Shown in pieces: positions 1-9,029 of a stretch of DNA of 64,000 nt (positions within the stretch are counted from its first letter, which is position 1; each line of letters opens with the position of its first letter). The notes under the pieces were generated by a model. It had not been told where the DNA came from. It worked only from the letters and a program-made list of their open reading frames with translations, and searched no databases. The position numbers and the translations under genes are program-made. Source of the DNA: Desulfovibrio sp. JY. Its GTDB lineage: Bacteria > Desulfobacterota > Desulfovibrionia > Desulfovibrionales > Desulfovibrionaceae. The DNA lies in assembly GCA_021730285.1 (NCBI GenBank), contig CP082962.1, positions 2,728,001-2,792,000 on the forward strand. The letters run 5' to 3'.

Positions 1-172
1 TGAAGTCCGTGACGACCAGGTCGAAGGGCGTTTCCTCGAGCCTGGCCAGGGCGGGGGCGGCGGACAGGAACGTCTCCACCACGCAGCCGTGCTTGGTCAG
101 GTGGATGCGCAGCATGTCGCCGACCACTTTCTCGTCGTCGATAACCATGATTCTAGGCGGTTGTGCTTGCAT
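1..172 (-). CDS. Response regulator receiver domain, C-terminus beyond window
   Basis: Only the first 57 codons are inside the window. They read as a receiver domain: acidic pair D12/D13 in a VIDDE motif and the phospho-acceptor D56 in VVTDF. The start at 172 overlaps the last 20 bases of the preceding kinase gene (stop at 153), so the two are translationally coupled, and the kinase is the likely phosphodonor. Whether an output domain follows cannot be seen. Being the last visible gene of the long leftward operon, it probably carries the output of that pathway. The family call is firm; the partner kinase is inferred from adjacency. Confidence 0.88.
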   Translation of the reverse strand, partial: MQAQPPRIMVIDDEKVVGDMLRIHLTKHGCVVETFLSAAPALARLEETPFDLVVTDF

Positions 173-1571
173 GGGATTCCTCCGTGGGGATCAGGGCCGG
201 CAGGTCGATGAAGCAGGTGGTGCCGGCGCCGACCGTGCTTTCCACCCGCAGCCGTCCCTGATGGTTTTTGACGATGCCGTAGCTGACCGAGAGCCCGAGC
301 CCGGTACCTTCGGTACCTTTGGTGCTGAAGAACGGATCGAAGATATGGGGCAGGATGTCGGGTGGGATGCCCTTGCCGGTATCGGACACCACGATGCGGG
401 CCGTGCCGTCGTCGGCGCGCGTGGCGATGCGCAGGCTGCCGCCCGGGCTCATGGACTGGATGGCGTTGGTGATGCAGTTGATGAGCACCTGGTGCATTTG
501 CGACACGTCGGCCTTGACCATGGGCGCGTCCGGGGCGAGGTCGAGGCGCAGGTCGATGTTGGAGACGTGGAGCATGTTGCGCACGAGCGGCAGCGTGCCC
601 TGCACGAGGTCGTTGAGGCATATCTGGCGCATGCTGGCCGTCTTGGGCTTGGAGAAGTCGAGCAGGTTGGTGACGATGCCGTGGATGCGGCCGCATTCCT
701 CCTGGATCTGGCGCATCATGTCCTTGCGGTCGGCCGGGGACAGGTCCTCGTCCATGGTCTCGAAGGTCTCGGCCATCATGGAGATGTTGTTGACAGGGTT
801 GGTGATCTCGTGGGCCACGCCGGCGGTCAGGGTGCCGAGGGAGGCGAGTTTTTTCGATTGCAGGATCTCGGCCTCGCGGGAGCTCAGGCGCTGCGACATG
901 CTGTTGACGGCCCGGATGACCGAGGCGAGCTCGTCCTTGCTGTGGGGCTCTTCGATGCTTTCGAACTTGCCTTCGGCGATGGCCCCGGCCAGCCGCTCGA
1001 CCTTGGCCAGGGAGAGCAGCACCTTGCGGAAAAGGAGCGGCGCGGCCAGCACGGCGGTGCAGACCACGGCGGCCAGGGACACGGTCATGGTGCGCCGGGA
1101 CAGGGCGATGATCTCGCTCACCTGCTCCCGTTCGCGGCTGACCAGGGCTGTGGAGAATTCCCGCAGGGCCCGGCCGGCCTCGCGCATGGACTGCTCCGAT
1201 TCCGGGCCGGCGTTGCCGCTGGCGGCGGCCGTGTCCACGGCGGCAGCGTAGGCGTCCAGGCGGCGGCGCAGGGCCAGGTAATTGGCCTCGCCGGCCCCGC
1301 GCACGATGCGGTCGCGCGATCTGGCCAGGGTGTCGCGGGTCTCCTCGATCTTGCTCGCGATCTCCCGAAGCGCGCCCTTGTCCTTGAAGAGAAACAGGTT
1401 TTTTTCCGAAAGCCGCATCTCCAGGAAATCGGCGTTGAGGTCGTCCTGGACTTCCACGAAGCGCAGCTTGTCCACCACCCGGTTCATGTCGTTTTGGGCC
1501 AGCAGGGCCAAGACGAGGATGAGCGCGAGGCTGACGCAACTGCCGACGATCAGCTTGGTCTTGATCTTCAT
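153..1571 (-). CDS. Membrane sensor histidine kinase, HBM-like sensor
   Basis: 472-residue sensor kinase. Membrane segments lie at about 7-25 and 161-181, enclosing a helical periplasmic sensor. That sensor carries the motif MRLSEKNLFLF (52-62), which resembles helical bimodular (HBM) domains and recurs in two other kinases of this window. A HAMP-like linker follows, then a HisKA domain with H254 in GVAHEITNP, and a HATPase domain with DTGKGIP and GTGLGLS boxes. The start at 1571 forms an ATGA overlap with the upstream DUF202 gene; a start further upstream would extend into that gene and lacks a typical signal-anchor. It is the penultimate visible gene of the operon and overlaps the response regulator after it. 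The ligand is unknown. Confidence 0.9.
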   Translation of the reverse strand: MKIKTKLIVGSCVSLALILVLALLAQNDMNRVVDKLRFVEVQDDLNADFLEMRLSEKNLFLFKDKGALREIASKIEETRDTLARSRDRIVRGAGEANYLALRRRLDAYAAAVDTAAASGNAGPESEQSMREAGRALREFSTALVSREREQVSEIIALSRRTMTVSLAAVVCTAVLAAPLLFRKVLLSLAKVERLAGAIAEGKFESIEEPHSKDELASVIRAVNSMSQRLSSREAEILQSKKLASLGTLTAGVAHEITNPVNNISMMAETFETMDEDLSPADRKDMMRQIQEECGRIHGIVTNLLDFSKPKTASMRQICLNDLVQGTLPLVRNMLHVSNIDLRLDLAPDAPMVKADVSQMHQVLINCITNAIQSMSPGGSLRIATRADDGTARIVVSDTGKGIPPDILPHIFDPFFSTKGTEGTGLGLSVSYGIVKNHQGRLRVESTVGAGTTCFIDLPALIPTEESHASTTA

Positions 1572-2617
1572 GCCGCGTCCCCTTCCGGGTCCATGCACCG
1601 GGGCGTGCGCACCGGCTCCTTGCGCACGGGCCAATACCAGAGCAGGCCATCGACGATCATGGCCACGCCGGCGACGACGAGCAGCCAGTCCACGATGGAC
1701 AGGGCGCTGGTCCCGAAATAGCGCAAAAGTCCGAGCCCGAGGCCCAGGATGGCCACGCCGGTGCGGATGAAGGCCAGGCCGGTGCGGGCCCGGGCGGCGA
1801 TGGTGCGGTAGCAGGCGCAGACCGTACGCTGGGCGGCCAGGACGTTGCGCTCCCGGGCCAGATGGATGCGTTCCGGCGCGCCGGAGGCGATTTCGAGGAT
1901 GGTGGCGTGGTTTTCGAGCATGTCGCCGAGGCGCGCCAGCATGGTGTGCTTGGACACCGGACGCGGCCTGCCGGGCTCCTCGATAAAGTGGTATTCCTCC
2001 AGGAACTGGAGCGCGGCGGCCGAGACCTCGACCAGGGTCTGGATGCCGGGCAGGCGGTGCCGCGACAGGCGCAGGCCCAGGTAGGCCCGTACGGCAAAGG
2101 CGGCCAGGGTCAGGCCGACGGCCAGCCCGGCGGCGTCGAGGGCCGTCTGCCAGGGCGTTTTGGCCGAGCGCAAAAGCGTGTTGCCAAGGGCCGTGAGCCC
2201 GAGGCCGAAGCGCATGACGTTAAGCCAGGTGCGGCCCGTGGCCATGTCCGTGCGCCAGCAGGCCAGGCGCGTGCGCCAGTGGGCCATGGTGTTGCGCCAG
2301 TAGGCCAGATTGGTGCGCACGACGCCGACCGGCGCGCCGGTCACGGACGGGGCGAAATCGGCGGCCAGCCGGCGCAGGTCGAGCGGCGCGGCCGGCACGA
2401 AGCGCAGGGCGTATTCGGGAAAGGCGCCGGCGGCCTCCGCGCGCAGGGCGGCGTTGTCCGGGAGGAGAGCGGCCACGACCACGGTTTGGCCGTCGCAAAG
2501 GGCGACCGGCAGCCAGTCGGCCCTGGCGAAGGTTTCGGCCGGGACCCGGGCCAGAAGTTCCGCCGGAATGCGCAGGCGTTCGTCGAAAACGAGGGGGGTG
2601 GCGGCATCAGGCGGCAT
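1568..2617 (-). CDS. Membrane protein with two DUF202 domains and GspE-N-like N-terminus
   Basis: 349 residues. Residues 10-90 resemble the N-terminal domain of GspE/PilB-type ATPases (MshEN-like; IPAELLARVP, then LPVALCDGQTVVVAA); this is a resemblance judged by eye. Two DUF202 (YidH-type) units follow at about 99-182 and 254-332. Each begins with an amphipathic helix of seven-residue repeats based on Arg-Thr (for example RTNLAYW, RTRLACW, RTDMATG) and runs into paired membrane helices. The ORF could be opened further upstream, but that would cross into the preceding gene; ATG 2617 overlaps its end by 11 bases. It is co-transcribed with a three-unit DUF202 protein and a kinase. DUF202 function is not established; these units resemble the Vtc1 part of polyphosphate polymerase complexes only distantly. 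Confidence 0.82.
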   Translation of the reverse strand: MPPDAATPLVFDERLRIPAELLARVPAETFARADWLPVALCDGQTVVVAALLPDNAALRAEAAGAFPEYALRFVPAAPLDLRRLAADFAPSVTGAPVGVVRTNLAYWRNTMAHWRTRLACWRTDMATGRTWLNVMRFGLGLTALGNTLLRSAKTPWQTALDAAGLAVGLTLAAFAVRAYLGLRLSRHRLPGIQTLVEVSAAALQFLEEYHFIEEPGRPRPVSKHTMLARLGDMLENHATILEIASGAPERIHLARERNVLAAQRTVCACYRTIAARARTGLAFIRTGVAILGLGLGLLRYFGTSALSIVDWLLVVAGVAMIVDGLLWYWPVRKEPVRTPRCMDPEGDAA

Positions 2618-4115
2618 TGTCCCCTCCCAACCCGGCGCTGGCCCGGCCCCAGGTCTCTTCGGGCATGGTGTAGTCCGGTACGGCCAGTTCGAAGTCCGCC
2701 GTGCACACGTCCGTGGCTTGCCTGGCCCGTCTGGCCGCGAGGTAGGCGCGCAGGCCGTCGGTAAGCAGCACGATGCCGCCGGCAATCAGTACGAGGTTGA
2801 ACACGGTCCAGCCGGTCGAACCCGTGCCGAACCAGGCGAGCAGGCCCAGGCCGACGGCCACGGCGTTGTTGCCGGTGCGAATAAGCGACAGACCGGTGCG
2901 GCCCCGGGCCATCTGGGTGCGCAGCCTTGCCAGGACGTTTCGTTCCTCGGCCAGGGTGGTGCGCTCAAGCGCCAGTCCGGTGGTTCCGAGCACGCCCGGC
3001 GCGGCGTCCGGCCAGGAGGGCGGGGGCGTGTCCGGGCCCGGGGGCGGGGCGGCCTCGGGCGACGCCATGGTGCGGGGGCTCGGGCAGGCTTCGGCACGGC
3101 AGACGGCGGCCTGGCACATGCGCCCGGCCCGTCTGGCCGGCAGATACCAGGACAGCCCTTCCAGGGCCATGACCGTGCCCACGGCGATAAGGCCGAAGCT
3201 GGCCACGTCCCAGGAACCGTGGTGAAACTGGCGGATCATGGCGATGCCGACGCCGGAGACGCCGATGCCGGTGCGCCCGAGGGCCAGACCGGTGCGGGAG
3301 CAGGCCATGACCGAACGCAGTTCGGCGAGCGTCGTGCGCTCCAGGGCCAGGCTCGTGCGATCCATGGCTAAAAAACGGCGTCGGGCCGTGGGGGACAAAA
3401 GCGCCCAGGCGGTCCGCAGCGCCCTGGCCCCGGGCACGGCCGGCAGCCAGCGGAAGCACGGCCAGAGCGGATCGGCGGCGACGGCCAGAACGCCGGTGTT
3501 GCCAAGGGCCGGATCGGGCAGGGGCACGGGATCGGGCTGGCCGCGATGGGAGGCGCGCCGGGCCGGCAGGTACCAGATGATGCCGTCGATAATGAAGAAA
3601 ATGCCGGCGCAAAGGACGATGGCCTCAAGCGGCAAAGTGTAGCCCAGGCCGAGGACCCGCAGCAGCACCAGGACCACGGTCAAAAAGGCGATGCCCGTGC
3701 GGAACATGGCCAGCCCGGTGCGGCCCCGGGCCAGGGTGGTGCGAAAGCCGGCCAGAAACGAGCGGCGCGCCGCCAGATAGGTGCGCACCTTGGCCAGGTC
3801 CGTTCGGGACGCCTCGGGCGGAAAGCCGGGGCACACGTCCAGGGTGTTGTTGACGATGTGGCGCACGATGGCGGGGTCGACCGCGATCAGGCGCACCTCG
3901 GCCACGCCAAGCGCCGCCTTGACGGTGGCCTCCAGGGCGTCGCTTACGCTGGCGGCCCAGATGACGGCCGTGTCGCCGTCGCTTGCGACCGGGGCCCACA
4001 TTCCTTCCCGCATGGCGGCAAGCGCCCCCCGGCCGCGAAAAGCCTTGGGAACGGCGAAATCCTCGTCCAGACCGGCCGGATCAAAGGTCTCCGGCGTGAA
4101 AATCCTGTCGGTCAT
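2607..4115 (-). CDS. Membrane protein with three tandem DUF202 domains
   Basis: 502 residues. An N-terminal alpha/beta region (about 15-95) resembles the one in the next gene. It is followed by three DUF202 units at about 104-187, 250-330 and 380-463. Each has the Arg-Thr heptad helix (RTTLARG, RTGLAMF, RTGIAFL in unit 1) and ends in a membrane hairpin closing with YLPARRA or YLAARRA. A Pro-rich linker (345-375) separates units 2 and 3. ATG 4115 is preceded by GAGGAG at good spacing, which favours it over an upstream in-frame ATG with low-complexity sequence. The gene follows the PEP-synthase-like genes and overlaps the two-unit DUF202 gene by 11 bases. Three DUF202 units in one chain is unusual; the family is normally single-domain. 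Role unknown. Confidence 0.83.
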   Translation of the reverse strand: MTDRIFTPETFDPAGLDEDFAVPKAFRGRGALAAMREGMWAPVASDGDTAVIWAASVSDALEATVKAALGVAEVRLIAVDPAIVRHIVNNTLDVCPGFPPEASRTDLAKVRTYLAARRSFLAGFRTTLARGRTGLAMFRTGIAFLTVVLVLLRVLGLGYTLPLEAIVLCAGIFFIIDGIIWYLPARRASHRGQPDPVPLPDPALGNTGVLAVAADPLWPCFRWLPAVPGARALRTAWALLSPTARRRFLAMDRTSLALERTTLAELRSVMACSRTGLALGRTGIGVSGVGIAMIRQFHHGSWDVASFGLIAVGTVMALEGLSWYLPARRAGRMCQAAVCRAEACPSPRTMASPEAAPPPGPDTPPPSWPDAAPGVLGTTGLALERTTLAEERNVLARLRTQMARGRTGLSLIRTGNNAVAVGLGLLAWFGTGSTGWTVFNLVLIAGGIVLLTDGLRAYLAARRARQATDVCTADFELAVPDYTMPEETWGRASAGLGGDNAA

Positions 4116-4125
4116 GGCTCCTCTC

Positions 4126-6705
4126 TTATGATGCTTCCTGCGCCGGGGCGTCGGCGGGTATGGCGGTTTCCCCGGCCTGGGCCCAAAAGGCGTCGGCCGC
4201 CCGGGCCGGGGCGTCATCGTCGGTCATGGCCGCGTCGAGGAGGCGCATGAAGGACAGCAGGCGGCCGAGCAACACGAGTCCCTTGGCGGCGTCGTCGCCG
4301 GAGACGTCGGTGAGGCTGGCGGTGACGAGGTCGCCGCGCCTGTCCACGTAAAACCCGGCCGCAGCCAGAATGTCGGCCAGGCAGGTGGCCCGGCGTTCGC
4401 GAAGCGGCGTGGCCGCGCCGCCGCCCTTGACGCGCAGCCGCACGTAATTGCCGCGCGTCCTCGGGCCGCACACGGCGTCGATCATGGCGAAATGAAATTC
4501 CACCCGGGCGTTGACGTTGACGTAGTCCCGCGCGGCCAGGGCGTAGTTGGGCTCGCCCACGGGCCTTTTGCCGCGCGCGTCGGTGATCCCCCGGCCCATG
4601 ACCCCGCTAACGTCCCGGCCGTTCGGTCCGGAGGGCGGCGTGGCGTAGGGCGTCGCCCCGGCGTTGAGCCCCTGCCACAAGGCGGCCAGCGGCTGGCTCG
4701 TCAGGTCGCCGGCGGTGATGAACCGGCCGGTTGCGTCTTCGCGCACGCCGCCGCCGAGGTCGATGACCATGACCTCGAAGGGCGCGTTGCCGCGCAGGAT
4801 GCGCACATGGCTGAAGGCTTCGTCGAGGAGCTCGTCCCCGGCCTCGAACAGGGCCAGGATGGCGGCCTCGTGGGCGAAGCGGATGATGTCGTGCAGGCTT
4901 TGGCATTCCACGGCCGCGAAGGTGGGGCCGTAGGCGTTGGTGAGGTTTAAGGGCACGGTCAGTTCGCGCACCCTGGCCCGGCCGGGCGTCAGGGCCACGC
5001 GCGGGGCCTTGGCCGTTTCCGGGCGCGGCGCGGCCAGGAGTTCCGACAGGTCGCCGATGACGGCGGGCATGGCCGAGACCGACCCGGCCGCGGCGTCCAA
5101 CACCGCCGGCACGCCGTCCGGAATGGCGGTGATCGCCCCGGTGGCCCGGGTGAGCATGGGCCGGCCCAGTTCCCGGGCCACGGTGGAAAGATGATCGGTG
5201 GGGTTGCCCCCGGCCGCGACCACGCCCTGCCAGGACGGGAGCAGCCGGGCCGCCTCGGGCGTGGCCGCCGCCAGCACCGCGATGACCGGGCCGGCAATGG
5301 GCGTGTCGAGGTTCTCCGGGCCGCGTACATGCCGGGTGCGGCCCAGGCACCGGCCGGGACAGGCGGCCATGCCGCCATGGAAATATTCGCCGCCGGCGAT
5401 GTCGGGCGTCGCGCCGCCGGCCTGCCCGGTCAGGCGCACCGGCCGGGACTGGAGCACGCGCAGCTCTCCCGAGGCGGTCACGGCCCATTCCATGTCCTGG
5501 GGCGCTCCGGCCAACGCCTCGGAGGCCAGACCCAGCCGGCACAACCGGGCGAGGGTCTCGGGGGAGACGACCGGACGTTCCCGCTCGTCTTCCGGCACGG
5601 CCTCGCGGCGCACGCCGCCGGCCGGATCGGGCACGGCCCGGATGGTCTTTGTCGCCGGCCGGGCGAGCACGTCGGCGAGGTCGTCGCGGGAGACGCGGAA
5701 AATATCGGTCGGGGCCTCGCCGTCCACGGCCAGGATGCCGAGCCCCGGCACGGCCGAGACCAGCAGGCGCCCGGAGGCGGGGCGCACCGGGTCCAGGGTG
5801 AAGAGCACCCCGGCGCCCACGGCCGGCACCATCTCCTGGACGAGCACGGCCATGTCGCAGGCGGCGGCGGGAAGCCCGGCTTGCAGGCGGTAGGCTACGG
5901 CCCGCTGGCCGAAGACCCCGGCCATGACCTCGAGAAAGCCGTTCTCCAGGGTATCCGGGGTGAGGTTTAAAACGGTGACGTACTGGCCGGCGAAGGAGTG
6001 CTCCAGCATGTCCTCGGTGAGCGCGCTGCTGCGGGCGGCCAGCCTGGCGGAGCCGTTTGCCGCGAGCCGTTCCCCGGCTTGGCGCAGGTCTTCGCGCAAC
6101 CAATCGGGAAGCGTCGCGTCCATGACGGCCTGGCGCGCCCTTTCGCAGGCGTCGGCCAGTCCCGGGCCTTCGGAACCGGCGGCGTGGAACATTTTGCGGA
6201 TGCGCCCGTCAAGGCCGGCTTCGCGCAGGAAATCCCGGCAGGCCCTGGCCGTGACCGCGAAGCCGTCCGGCACGGGAAAGCCGTTTTGCTTAAGCAGCGA
6301 CAGGCTCGCCGCCTTGCCGCCCACGCGCTTGGGGGCAAGGTTGCGGCCGAGCGGCTGGCACGACGGCTGGCGGGCCGTTTCCTCCATGGTCTCGAGCGCA
6401 ACGCGAAGGGCCTCTTCCAGGCGCAACTGCCGGGCGTAGAGGAGTTGATGCCCGCCGTCGGTCAGGCGGCTGACCCCGTCGACCAGTTCGAAGGTCACGG
6501 CCTGCAAGTCTTCCACAAGGCCCGTCAGTTCGGCCGTGGCGGCCCCGGTTTCCAGGGCCGCCTCGACCTTGGCCAACCTATCGAGGGCCCGTTCGTTGTT
6601 GGCGAGCAGGATGCGGAAGGTATGGTAGCGCACCTTGAGCGCGTCCAGGGCGGCCCGCCGCCTGGCTTCGCGTCGGTCCTTGAGCGCTCCCCAGGGGGTC
6701 CACAT
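4126..6705 (-). CDS. PEP-synthase-like phosphotransferase, third paralogue
   Basis: 859 residues. A helical N-terminal region (about 20-110) is followed by a PPDK/PEP-synthase ATP-binding domain with key motifs intact: ARSSALTED near 225 with SFAGQY, and QDMEW near 403 followed by LQSRPV. Next comes a swivelling phosphohistidine domain with H505 in TDHLSTVAREL. The C-terminal part (about 590-850) is not the usual PEP/pyruvate barrel. It shares motifs with the two upstream paralogues (CQSLHDIIRFAHE near 600, YVNVN...FHFAMIDA, RRGDLV). ATG 6705 overlaps the TGA of the preceding gene by one base. It probably makes a phosphohistidine from ATP, but the acceptor is unknown; it should not be annotated as ppsA without the barrel. 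Confidence 0.85.
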   Translation of the reverse strand: MWTPWGALKDRREARRRAALDALKVRYHTFRILLANNERALDRLAKVEAALETGAATAELTGLVEDLQAVTFELVDGVSRLTDGGHQLLYARQLRLEEALRVALETMEETARQPSCQPLGRNLAPKRVGGKAASLSLLKQNGFPVPDGFAVTARACRDFLREAGLDGRIRKMFHAAGSEGPGLADACERARQAVMDATLPDWLREDLRQAGERLAANGSARLAARSSALTEDMLEHSFAGQYVTVLNLTPDTLENGFLEVMAGVFGQRAVAYRLQAGLPAAACDMAVLVQEMVPAVGAGVLFTLDPVRPASGRLLVSAVPGLGILAVDGEAPTDIFRVSRDDLADVLARPATKTIRAVPDPAGGVRREAVPEDERERPVVSPETLARLCRLGLASEALAGAPQDMEWAVTASGELRVLQSRPVRLTGQAGGATPDIAGGEYFHGGMAACPGRCLGRTRHVRGPENLDTPIAGPVIAVLAAATPEAARLLPSWQGVVAAGGNPTDHLSTVARELGRPMLTRATGAITAIPDGVPAVLDAAAGSVSAMPAVIGDLSELLAAPRPETAKAPRVALTPGRARVRELTVPLNLTNAYGPTFAAVECQSLHDIIRFAHEAAILALFEAGDELLDEAFSHVRILRGNAPFEVMVIDLGGGVREDATGRFITAGDLTSQPLAALWQGLNAGATPYATPPSGPNGRDVSGVMGRGITDARGKRPVGEPNYALAARDYVNVNARVEFHFAMIDAVCGPRTRGNYVRLRVKGGGAATPLRERRATCLADILAAAGFYVDRRGDLVTASLTDVSGDDAAKGLVLLGRLLSFMRLLDAAMTDDDAPARAADAFWAQAGETAIPADAPAQEAS

Positions 6706-9029
6706 CACGCCCCCCTCCCGGCGGCTTCGAAATCGGCTTCCAGCGCGTCCACGTCGCCCGGGCCGGAAAGCCCCACGTCGCGCTGGCGGGTAAAGGCGGT
6801 CAGCCGGCCAAGCAGGGTCAGCGCCGCTTCCGCGACCTCGGCCTCGACCATCTTGAGCCGCGCCACCACCAGATCGCCCTCGGCCGAAGCCTTGAAATCG
6901 AACCGGGACAGCAGGCGCAGCAAAAAGGCCGCCCGGGCCGCCCGGGCCGTGGCGTGGGCCATGCCGCCCACGAACCGGAAGTAGACGGAATTCTTGTCCG
7001 GGTTGTCGCCGCAGTAGGCGTCCACCACGCTGAAATGGTAGCCCAGGCGCAGGCTGATGTTGCAATAGGAGCGGGCGGCGATGGCCAGGTTGCCGCCCCC
7101 CTTGCCGGCCATGCCCGTCATGGCGGCCATGGTGCGGTCCATGCCGCCGAGGATCTCGCGCAGCCCCACCCGGGCCGGGGACTGGTCCCACATGCCCGGG
7201 GCGACGACGCCGGCCAGGAAGGCGCGAAGCGGCCGGCTGCGCACGGCGTCGATGCCCTCGCCGTCCTCGGCTCCGGAGGCGAGCCCGCCGCCGATGTCGA
7301 GCACGCGCAGGAAAAGGGGCACCGGCAAGGGCAGCGGCTTGGCCAACGACTGCGACACCCCGGCGAGGCGCATCTCGGCCAGGGCGGTGACGGCTTTCTC
7401 GTGGGAAAAATGGATGAGGTCGTGAAAGGTGCGGCAGCCTTCTTCCGTGAAGTTCGGCGCGTCGGGATCGGTCAGGTTGAGCCCGGCGATGCGGCGCAGA
7501 AGCCGCCGCAGGGTCAGGTATTCGGGATCGTCAGGGCTCAGCCCCGCGTCCTGGGCGACGCGTCCGGTGCTGGCTCCCTTGCGCACCTCGCCCATCTCGG
7601 CGTCCACGGTGACGACCAGGCCCTCGGGCAGGGCGGCCAGCGCCCCGGGCAGGCCGAAAAGGGCCGGCGTGCGAAATTCGCGGGCCACGGCGGCCAGATG
7701 GCCGGCCGCGTCGCCCACCTCGGCCACCATGGCCCCGGCCCGGCGCAGCACCGGGGCCAGGACCGGCGAGGCCGACCGGGTCACGGCCACGGCCCCGAAG
7801 GGAAAATCCGCCGGATCGGTGCGGTCGGTGACGTGGATGACCGCGCCGCTGCCGCGTCCCAGGCAGGCGGCCTCGCCGCCGTAAAGGAGCAGCTCGCCTT
7901 CGGGACGTGCGGCTTCGCCACAGGACTGGCAGGCGCGCATGGCCACCCGGGTGAAATGAAACGCGCCCCCGGTATCCCGGAAAAAATCGAGGACAAGCGG
8001 CCCGCCGAGGAGCCGTTCGGCGGCGAGAGCCAGGCCGGCCAGGGCGGCGGCCGCGTCGAACGGGAGCAGGGCCGTGCCGCGCAGGTGGCCGTTTGGGGCC
8101 GGGGACAGGGGCTTTTCGCCGTCGGGCAGGGGCCTGTCCAGGTCCTTTGGGGCAAGGCGCGAGCGGCGCACGGCAAAAGGATGGGCCCGCTCCAGGTAAA
8201 AGACATCCGGCGCGTCCGGGTGCTCGGGCGAGGCGACCTCGATGACCAGGAACTCCCCGCCGTCCGGGGCGGTGTCCAGGGTGCGGACAAGGCCGGTCAT
8301 GACGGCCGGCGTTTCGGCCAGGATCAGGGCCGTGGGCTGCTCCTGCGGCGCGTGCTGCCGTGCCTTTTGCATTTCCCGTGTCAGGGCCGGGATGACGGCT
8401 TCGGGGGTGGCCGCGCCGCGCCAGAACCCGAGGCCTTCGCCGGAGGCGGCTTCGACGCGGACCATGACGTCCGCCGGGGCGTCCTTGTCGCCAAAAGCGG
8501 CCAGGGCCTGGGTGAGCGCCCGACCCGCCGCGTCGGTCGGACCGGCGTCGTCGAAGGCGGCGGTGGTCAGGGCCACGCCTTGCGGCACGGGCAGGCCCAG
8601 GTGGCCGGAAAGTTCGCCCAGGGCCGCCGGGCCGAAGCCGACCTTGGGCCGGTCCTCCAGGCGCAGGCCGGCGAGGTCGCGCACCGTGTCCTCGTCGCCC
8701 GCCGGCGGACGCCCGGCCAGGATGTCCTCCACGGCGGCGTTTATGGCCATGTAGCGGTCGTAAAGGGCCACGTGGGCGTTCCCGGTCATGGCGTTCAGGG
8801 CATACACGGTCTGGTGGGTCAGTTCCGCCACTTCCCGGGCGGCCTTGTCCAGAAAGCTGCGGTCGAAGATGTATTCGCCGCCGAGCATGCGTTCCATTTC
8901 CGCCATCTTGGCCAGGGCGGCGGTGTTGGATTCCAGCAGCGACCGGAACTTGGAGAAAAGCGAGCGCGCGGTGCGGCTCGGGTCCGCCCCGGCCGGTCCG
9001 ACGGACGGGGGGGCGAATTCAGCCGGCAT
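6705..9029 (-). CDS. PEP-synthase-like protein with degenerate ATP domain, second paralogue
   Basis: 774 residues, same layout as its neighbours: helical N-terminus (LFSKFRSLLESN, about 23-110), ATP-grasp region, phosphohistidine domain with H444 in AAGHLAAVAREFR, and the shared C-terminal domain (CRTFHDLIHFSHEK near 530). Unlike the paralogues, the ATP-binding motifs are gone. The RSSA/ED/FAGQY block is replaced by VRVEAASGEGLGFW, and no QDxEW motif is present. The phosphohistidine site is kept. This pattern suggests a non-catalytic or acceptor partner rather than an independent kinase (inference). It overlaps the upstream receiver gene by 11 bases and the downstream paralogue by one base. 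Confidence 0.83.
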   Translation of the reverse strand: MPAEFAPPSVGPAGADPSRTARSLFSKFRSLLESNTAALAKMAEMERMLGGEYIFDRSFLDKAAREVAELTHQTVYALNAMTGNAHVALYDRYMAINAAVEDILAGRPPAGDEDTVRDLAGLRLEDRPKVGFGPAALGELSGHLGLPVPQGVALTTAAFDDAGPTDAAGRALTQALAAFGDKDAPADVMVRVEAASGEGLGFWRGAATPEAVIPALTREMQKARQHAPQEQPTALILAETPAVMTGLVRTLDTAPDGGEFLVIEVASPEHPDAPDVFYLERAHPFAVRRSRLAPKDLDRPLPDGEKPLSPAPNGHLRGTALLPFDAAAALAGLALAAERLLGGPLVLDFFRDTGGAFHFTRVAMRACQSCGEAARPEGELLLYGGEAACLGRGSGAVIHVTDRTDPADFPFGAVAVTRSASPVLAPVLRRAGAMVAEVGDAAGHLAAVAREFRTPALFGLPGALAALPEGLVVTVDAEMGEVRKGASTGRVAQDAGLSPDDPEYLTLRRLLRRIAGLNLTDPDAPNFTEEGCRTFHDLIHFSHEKAVTALAEMRLAGVSQSLAKPLPLPVPLFLRVLDIGGGLASGAEDGEGIDAVRSRPLRAFLAGVVAPGMWDQSPARVGLREILGGMDRTMAAMTGMAGKGGGNLAIAARSYCNISLRLGYHFSVVDAYCGDNPDKNSVYFRFVGGMAHATARAARAAFLLRLLSRFDFKASAEGDLVVARLKMVEAEVAEAALTLLGRLTAFTRQRDVGLSGPGDVDALEADFEAAGRGA

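Noticed and set aside
9-1721. Long plus-strand open frame opposite the first kinase
   Set aside because: It is antisense to a kinase with all catalytic boxes; its peptide is His/Gly/Asp-rich low-complexity sequence typical of the opposite strand of GC-rich genes.
4126-6705. Annotation as phosphoenolpyruvate synthase (ppsA)
   Set aside because: The PEP/pyruvate barrel is not recognisable, and three linked copies sit in a signalling operon.
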